A DNA stretch of 64,000 nt, from NCBI GenBank assembly GCA_965261015.1, contig CBDHCC010000001.1, forward strand, positions 434,001-498,000, given 5' to 3'. This document shows positions 61,386-64,000 of the stretch, one piece after another (the first letter of the stretch is position 1; each line of letters begins with the position of its first letter). This stretch comes from CBDHCC01 sp965261015. GTDB lineage: Bacteria > Pseudomonadota > Alphaproteobacteria > Sphingomonadales > Sphingomonadaceae. The notes beneath the pieces were generated by a model. It saw only the letters and a list, made by a program, of their open reading frames with translations. It was not told the origin of the DNA and did no database searches. A program made the translations under genes and the position numbers.

Positions 61386-62252
61386 GTGAGCGGCTGGACG
61401 ATCGGCATTCTGGGCGGGTCCGGCCTCTACGACATCGCCGGGTTGCGCGACGCGGAGTGGCGCCGGGTCGACACGCCCTGGGGCCAGCCGTCGGACGAGC
61501 TGCTGTTCGGCCGGCTGGCCGATGTCCGCCTGGTCTTCCTGCCGCGCCACGGACGCGGTCATCGCATCCCCCCGCACGAGGTGAACGCGCGCGCCAACAT
61601 CGACGCCCTGAAGCGCGCCGGCTGCACCGACCTTCTCGCCATTTCCTCCGTGGGGTCGCTGCGCGAGGAGCTGGCGCCCGGCCGCTTCGTCGTGGTGGAC
61701 CAGTTCCTCGACCGCACGGTGGGCCGTCCGCCGTCCTTTTTCGGCACGGGGCTGGTCGCGCACGTGTCGATGGCGGAGCCGGTCTGCCCCCGCCTGTCGA
61801 GCTTCGCCGCCGCCGCGGTGGAGCGCGCCGGCGGAGAGGTGGCGATGGGCGGCACCTATCTGGCGATGGAGGGGCCGCAATTCTCCACCCGGGCCGAAAG
61901 CCGGCTTTATCGCCAATGGGGCGCGGACGTGATCGGCATGACCGCGATGCCCGAAGCGCGCCTGGCCCGGGAGGCGGAGCTGCCCTATGCGCTGGTCGGC
62001 ATGGTCACCGACTATGACGGCTGGCGGGACGAGGCGGCGTTCGTCGAGGTCTCGCAGGTGCTCGAACAGATGGCCGCCAACGGCGCGGTGGCGAGGGACA
62101 CGGTGGCGGAGTTCGCGGCCGCGCTGCCGGCGGAGCGGGCACCGTCGCCGCTCGACACGGTGCTGGACCACGCGCTCGTCACCGCCCCGGACGCCCGCGA
62201 TCCGGCGACCTTAGCCCGGCTGGACGCGGTGGCGGGGCGTCTGCTGGGCTGA
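61386..62252 (+). CDS. mtnP: S-methyl-5'-thioadenosine phosphorylase
   Basis: A 288-residue purine nucleoside phosphorylase-fold enzyme that splits methylthioadenosine to adenine and methylthioribose phosphate, for methionine salvage. GILGGSGLYDI (8-18), LPRHGRGHRIPPHEVNARANI, SVGSLREE, GGTYLAMEGPQFSTRAESRLYR, GMTAMPEARLAREAELPYA and MVTDYDGW are all family signatures. GTG 61386 with GGGGGAGGTG in front. Stands alone, divergent from the ligase gene. Confidence 0.96.
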   Translation: MSGWTIGILGGSGLYDIAGLRDAEWRRVDTPWGQPSDELLFGRLADVRLVFLPRHGRGHRIPPHEVNARANIDALKRAGCTDLLAISSVGSLREELAPGRFVVVDQFLDRTVGRPPSFFGTGLVAHVSMAEPVCPRLSSFAAAAVERAGGEVAMGGTYLAMEGPQFSTRAESRLYRQWGADVIGMTAMPEARLAREAELPYALVGMVTDYDGWRDEAAFVEVSQVLEQMAANGAVARDTVAEFAAALPAERAPSPLDTVLDHALVTAPDARDPATLARLDAVAGRLLG

Positions 62253-62334
62253 CGCGGGCGGCGCGAACGGGCTGATTTGGCTGAGCGCAGGAATGGCGGA
62301 AAACCGTCGAAGGTCTCTCCAGAGTCCCTCCACT

Positions 62335-62354
62335 GCGCGGGCGCGCGCCCGCGC
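62335..62354. repeat. Perfect GC palindrome, 20 bp
   Basis: GCGCGGGCGCGCGCCCGCGC reads the same on both strands. A further alternating CG-rich tract follows to about 62374. It could form a cruciform, Z-DNA or a strong RNA hairpin 80 bases downstream of mtnP. It may also be chance in such GC-rich DNA. Confidence 0.7.
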
Positions 62355-62690
62355 GTCGCGCGCGCGTGCCCGCGTGAGGAGGGGGGTGGGACCGGGCGCC
62401 GGCGTCGGCCCGGCCGGCGTGGACGGAGGCCACCCGACCGGCGGAGGGTCCGCGCGACGACGGCTCGCCGGTCGGCCCGGCGCGAGGACGAGGGGGCGTG
62501 CGGCAGCCGCGTGCGCCGGGCGGCGGGCAGGCTGATCGTCGGCGGCTCGGGACGAGGTGGACGAGGCGGGGTGTTGGGAAGCAGGGCATGATTTCTCTTG
62601 ACATAAACGAACCTATTTGGCAAGAGACCGTTCGCGAGTCAGGGCAGGTGCGGCGTGGTGCGGGGGAAGGTGGTTCGTGGCGCGGAGCGG

Positions 62691-62722
62691 CAGGGCGGCA
62701 GGGCGGCAGGGCGGCAGGGCGG
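62691..62722 (+). repeat. Tandem repeat, four copies of CAGGGCGG
   Basis: Four perfect head-to-tail copies of the 8-base unit CAGGGCGG, the first preceded by GAGCGG. Short tandem repeats of this kind can change copy number by slippage; here it is non-coding, so any effect would be on transcripts. Confidence 0.9.
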
Positions 62723-62814
62723 CCTTCGGCTGGGCGATTGGGTCGTTCGCAAACCCATCGCCCGCCACCCGGTTTTCGCGGGCACCCGCGTTTTTGCCTT
62801 CGACCCTCGATCCG

Positions 62815-62913
62815 CTCGTCCTGAATCCGTCGAACGGGAGGCTGGGTAGGGCCTTGCGGGCAGTCGTCGTCGCTGAGCCACCGGTCCGTCCTTCGACAGG
62901 CTCAGGACGAGCG
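62815..62913 (+). repeat. 99-bp inverted-repeat element, copy 2
   Basis: Same length and organisation as the element at 2298-2396, in the opposite orientation: left arm 62815-62839, right arm CCTTCGACAGGCTCAGGACG and following (62890-62913), and a related middle (GGGTAGGGC, CTGAGCCAC). The left arm is more diverged here (TGAATCCGTCGAACGG). Like copy 1 it lies between convergent genes. Confidence 0.85.
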
Positions 62914-62969
62914 GGGTTGGGTGAGGGCGCATTCACAACGGAGTTTGCGCTCCCGCCAGCCAGCGACGG

Positions 62970-62993
62970 CGTCGACAGGCTCGGGACGAGCGG
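62970..62993 (+). repeat. Solitary arm of the inverted-repeat element
   Basis: CGTCGACAGGCTCGGGACGAG followed by CGG matches the right arm of the 99-bp element at about 21 of 24 positions. No partner arm is seen next to it, so it is a half element or the remnant of a third copy, 57 bases after copy 2. Confidence 0.75.
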
Positions 62994-63067
62994 AGTGCGT
63001 CGGGAGCGGTCGACCTCGCGCCTCCGGGCCGTCGGCGGCGGGATCGACGCGGCGTAGCGCTGCCCCC

Positions 63068-64000
63068 TCAGCCCGAACAGCTCGCCCCGCCCAGCACGCA
63101 GAAGCGGGCGCAGTGGGGGTGGTTGAGCGCCACGGGGCGGTCGGCGTCCGCCAGCGTCTCCCCCAGATCGAAGCCGTCCGCATAAGGCAGCAGCGTGCAG
63201 GCGACGACGCGGGCGGTAGGTTCGCCCTTGCGGTGCACGACCATGCGGCTGGACGAGCACATCACGTCGGCCGGTGTCTTGCCGAGCAGGCCCCAGCACG
63301 CCGTCGTGATCTCCGGCACGTCGGCCGCCTCGTCCATTTCGGGGAACAGCACCAGGCGGGCGGGGTCTTGCGCGTCGACCGACACGCCCTCGGCCGCGAA
63401 CAGCCGCGCATAGGCGGCGCGCGCCGCGGCGTCCGGCTCCGCGCCCAGGTGCCGGCCGGCCACCGCGACGGAGAAGCCCTCGTCCGACAGCCATTTCAGC
63501 CCGGCCAGGGCGGGCGCCCAGCTGCGCGGACCGCGCTCGCCCTCGTGGCCCGCCTGCGTGTGATGGTCCAGGCTGACGCGGATCGTGAGGCGCTGGCCGT
63601 GCTCGGCCTTCAGGGCCAGCAGGTCGGCGCGACGATGGCGCATCGGCACCATCGCGTTGGTCAGCACCAGGACCTCGTGCCCCCGGCCGAGCGCGTCGGC
63701 CAGCATGGCGATCAGGTCGGGGTTCAGGAACGGCTCCCCGCCGGTGAAGCCGATCTCCCGCACCGGTCGCCCCTCGGCCGCGATCTCGTCCAGGAAGCGC
63801 GCCGCTTCCGTCGCCGAGAGGTAGACGAGCGCGTCGTTCACCGGGCTGCTTTCGATATAGCAGGTCTTGCACGCCAGATTGCACAAGGTGCCGGTGTTCA
63901 GCCACAGCGTGTCCAGCGCGCGCAGGCCGACGACCGCGCGCGGCTCGCCCGTCGCGGTCGTCAGGGGGTCGCGGAACTTGGCGGGGTCGAGCGGGCGGGC
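63068..64000 (-). CDS. Radical SAM protein (5' partial)
   Basis: 311 codons are visible; the frame stays open to base 64000, so the start is outside the window. The radical SAM cluster is C-x3-C-x2-C in LCNLACKTCYIESSPVND, preceded by ALDTLWLNTGT; GFTGGEPFLNPDL is the GGE motif that binds SAM; VLVLTNAMVPM and RVSLDHHTQAGHEGERG follow. The C-terminus has a second Cys cluster (HPHCARFCVLGGASC) that might hold another iron-sulfur cluster or be SPASM-like but is shorter than usual. Substrate unknown. Its stop faces mtnP across 815 bases. Confidence 0.9.
   Translation of the reverse strand, partial: ARPLDPAKFRDPLTTATGEPRAVVGLRALDTLWLNTGTLCNLACKTCYIESSPVNDALVYLSATEAARFLDEIAAEGRPVREIGFTGGEPFLNPDLIAMLADALGRGHEVLVLTNAMVPMRHRRADLLALKAEHGQRLTIRVSLDHHTQAGHEGERGPRSWAPALAGLKWLSDEGFSVAVAGRHLGAEPDAAARAAYARLFAAEGVSVDAQDPARLVLFPEMDEAADVPEITTACWGLLGKTPADVMCSSSRMVVHRKGEPTARVVACTLLPYADGFDLGETLADADRPVALNHPHCARFCVLGGASCSG

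Larger units (their letters stand above)
62253..63067. other. Convergent intergenic region, 815 bp, repeat-rich
   Basis: The longest stretch without a gene in the window, between mtnP (+) and the radical SAM gene (-). Open frames here are GC-rich, overlap on both strands and look like no family. It contains a 20-bp GC palindrome (62335), an AT-rich patch with TTGACA (about 62587-62627), an 8-bp tandem repeat (62691), a second copy of the 99-bp inverted-repeat element (62815) and an extra arm of it (62970). No terminator with a T-run is seen. Confidence 0.7.

Noticed and set aside
62590..62635. LexA box or promoter in the AT-rich patch
   Set aside because: GAAC and GTTC are 17 bases apart, not the seven of the alphaproteobacterial box, and TTGACA has no convincing -10 partner at 16-18 bases.
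62277..63057. Several 70-200 codon open frames in the 815-base gap
   Set aside because: They overlap on both strands, cross the tandem repeat and inverted-repeat element, and are made of Arg/Gly/Ala/Pro with no ribosome site or family.

Overview
The window reads as chromosome of a GC-rich alphaproteobacterium, most likely a Sphingomonas-type member of the Sphingomonadaceae. The reasons are the TonB-dependent carbohydrate uptake locus with tryptophan-halogenase-like, SapC and cupin proteins, the short HisZ-dependent type HisG, the cisplatin-type ATP-dependent DNA ligase, and a GGAAC-N17-CGT promoter of the alphaproteobacterial general stress sigma factor type. Genes are dense and often overlap by 1-4 bases, and GTG or TTG starts are common. 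I see no phage, insertion sequence or CRISPR array. Both ends of the window cut through a gene.

Region 1 (1-11112) is the right part of an exopolysaccharide or capsule locus. It holds a TPR-like protein, a phosphoglycosyl transferase, a sugar O/N-acyltransferase, a PLP sugar aminotransferase, three GT4 and one GT2 glycosyltransferases, a UDP-sugar 6-dehydrogenase, a polytopic membrane protein and a sulfotransferase. Together they suggest an amino sugar- and uronic acid-containing, possibly sulfated and acylated glycan. Region 2 (11164-17155) is housekeeping: hisG-hisD-nusB, a TfoX-like gene, thiL and a K+-independent proton pyrophosphatase.

Region 3 (17169-32318) is a polysaccharide utilisation locus. 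It has a DUF6445-like protein, a Tat-exported beta-helix protein, a GH16 glucanase, a large TonB-dependent receptor, two different halogenase-like flavoproteins, SapC, a JmjC/cupin_8 protein and, on the other strand, a GH3 beta-glucosidase and a LacI-family regulator. Near-identical palindromes (core G[A/T]GAACG[G/T]TC[T/A]C) precede the first gene, the receptor gene and the GH3 gene, so the locus looks like one LacI regulon for a beta-glucan such as laminarin.

Region 4 (32473-34346) is mntR-mntH with a candidate operator between them. Region 5 (34445-46088) is a cobalamin salvage and uptake operon of 11 genes (btuB to a CobC-like phosphatase), all on the minus strand behind a clear cobalamin riboswitch, with cobU diverging from it. 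A tRNA-Gly(GCC) follows. Region 6 (46434-57062) holds a CnoX-like thioredoxin, a Lon-N protein, egtB-egtD for ergothioneine, two tandem Tat-exported ferritin-like proteins behind a stress-sigma promoter, a Crp/Fnr regulator, and formaldehyde detoxification genes (adhC, fghA) with a VOC protein and a DnaQ-like exonuclease.

Region 7 (57063-64000) has a probable 24-residue small protein with its own terminator, a CHASE2-EAL phosphodiesterase, an ATP-dependent DNA ligase, mtnP, an 815-base intergenic stretch with several repeats, and a truncated radical SAM gene. A 99-bp inverted-repeat element occurs twice, at 2298 and 62815, each time between convergent genes.
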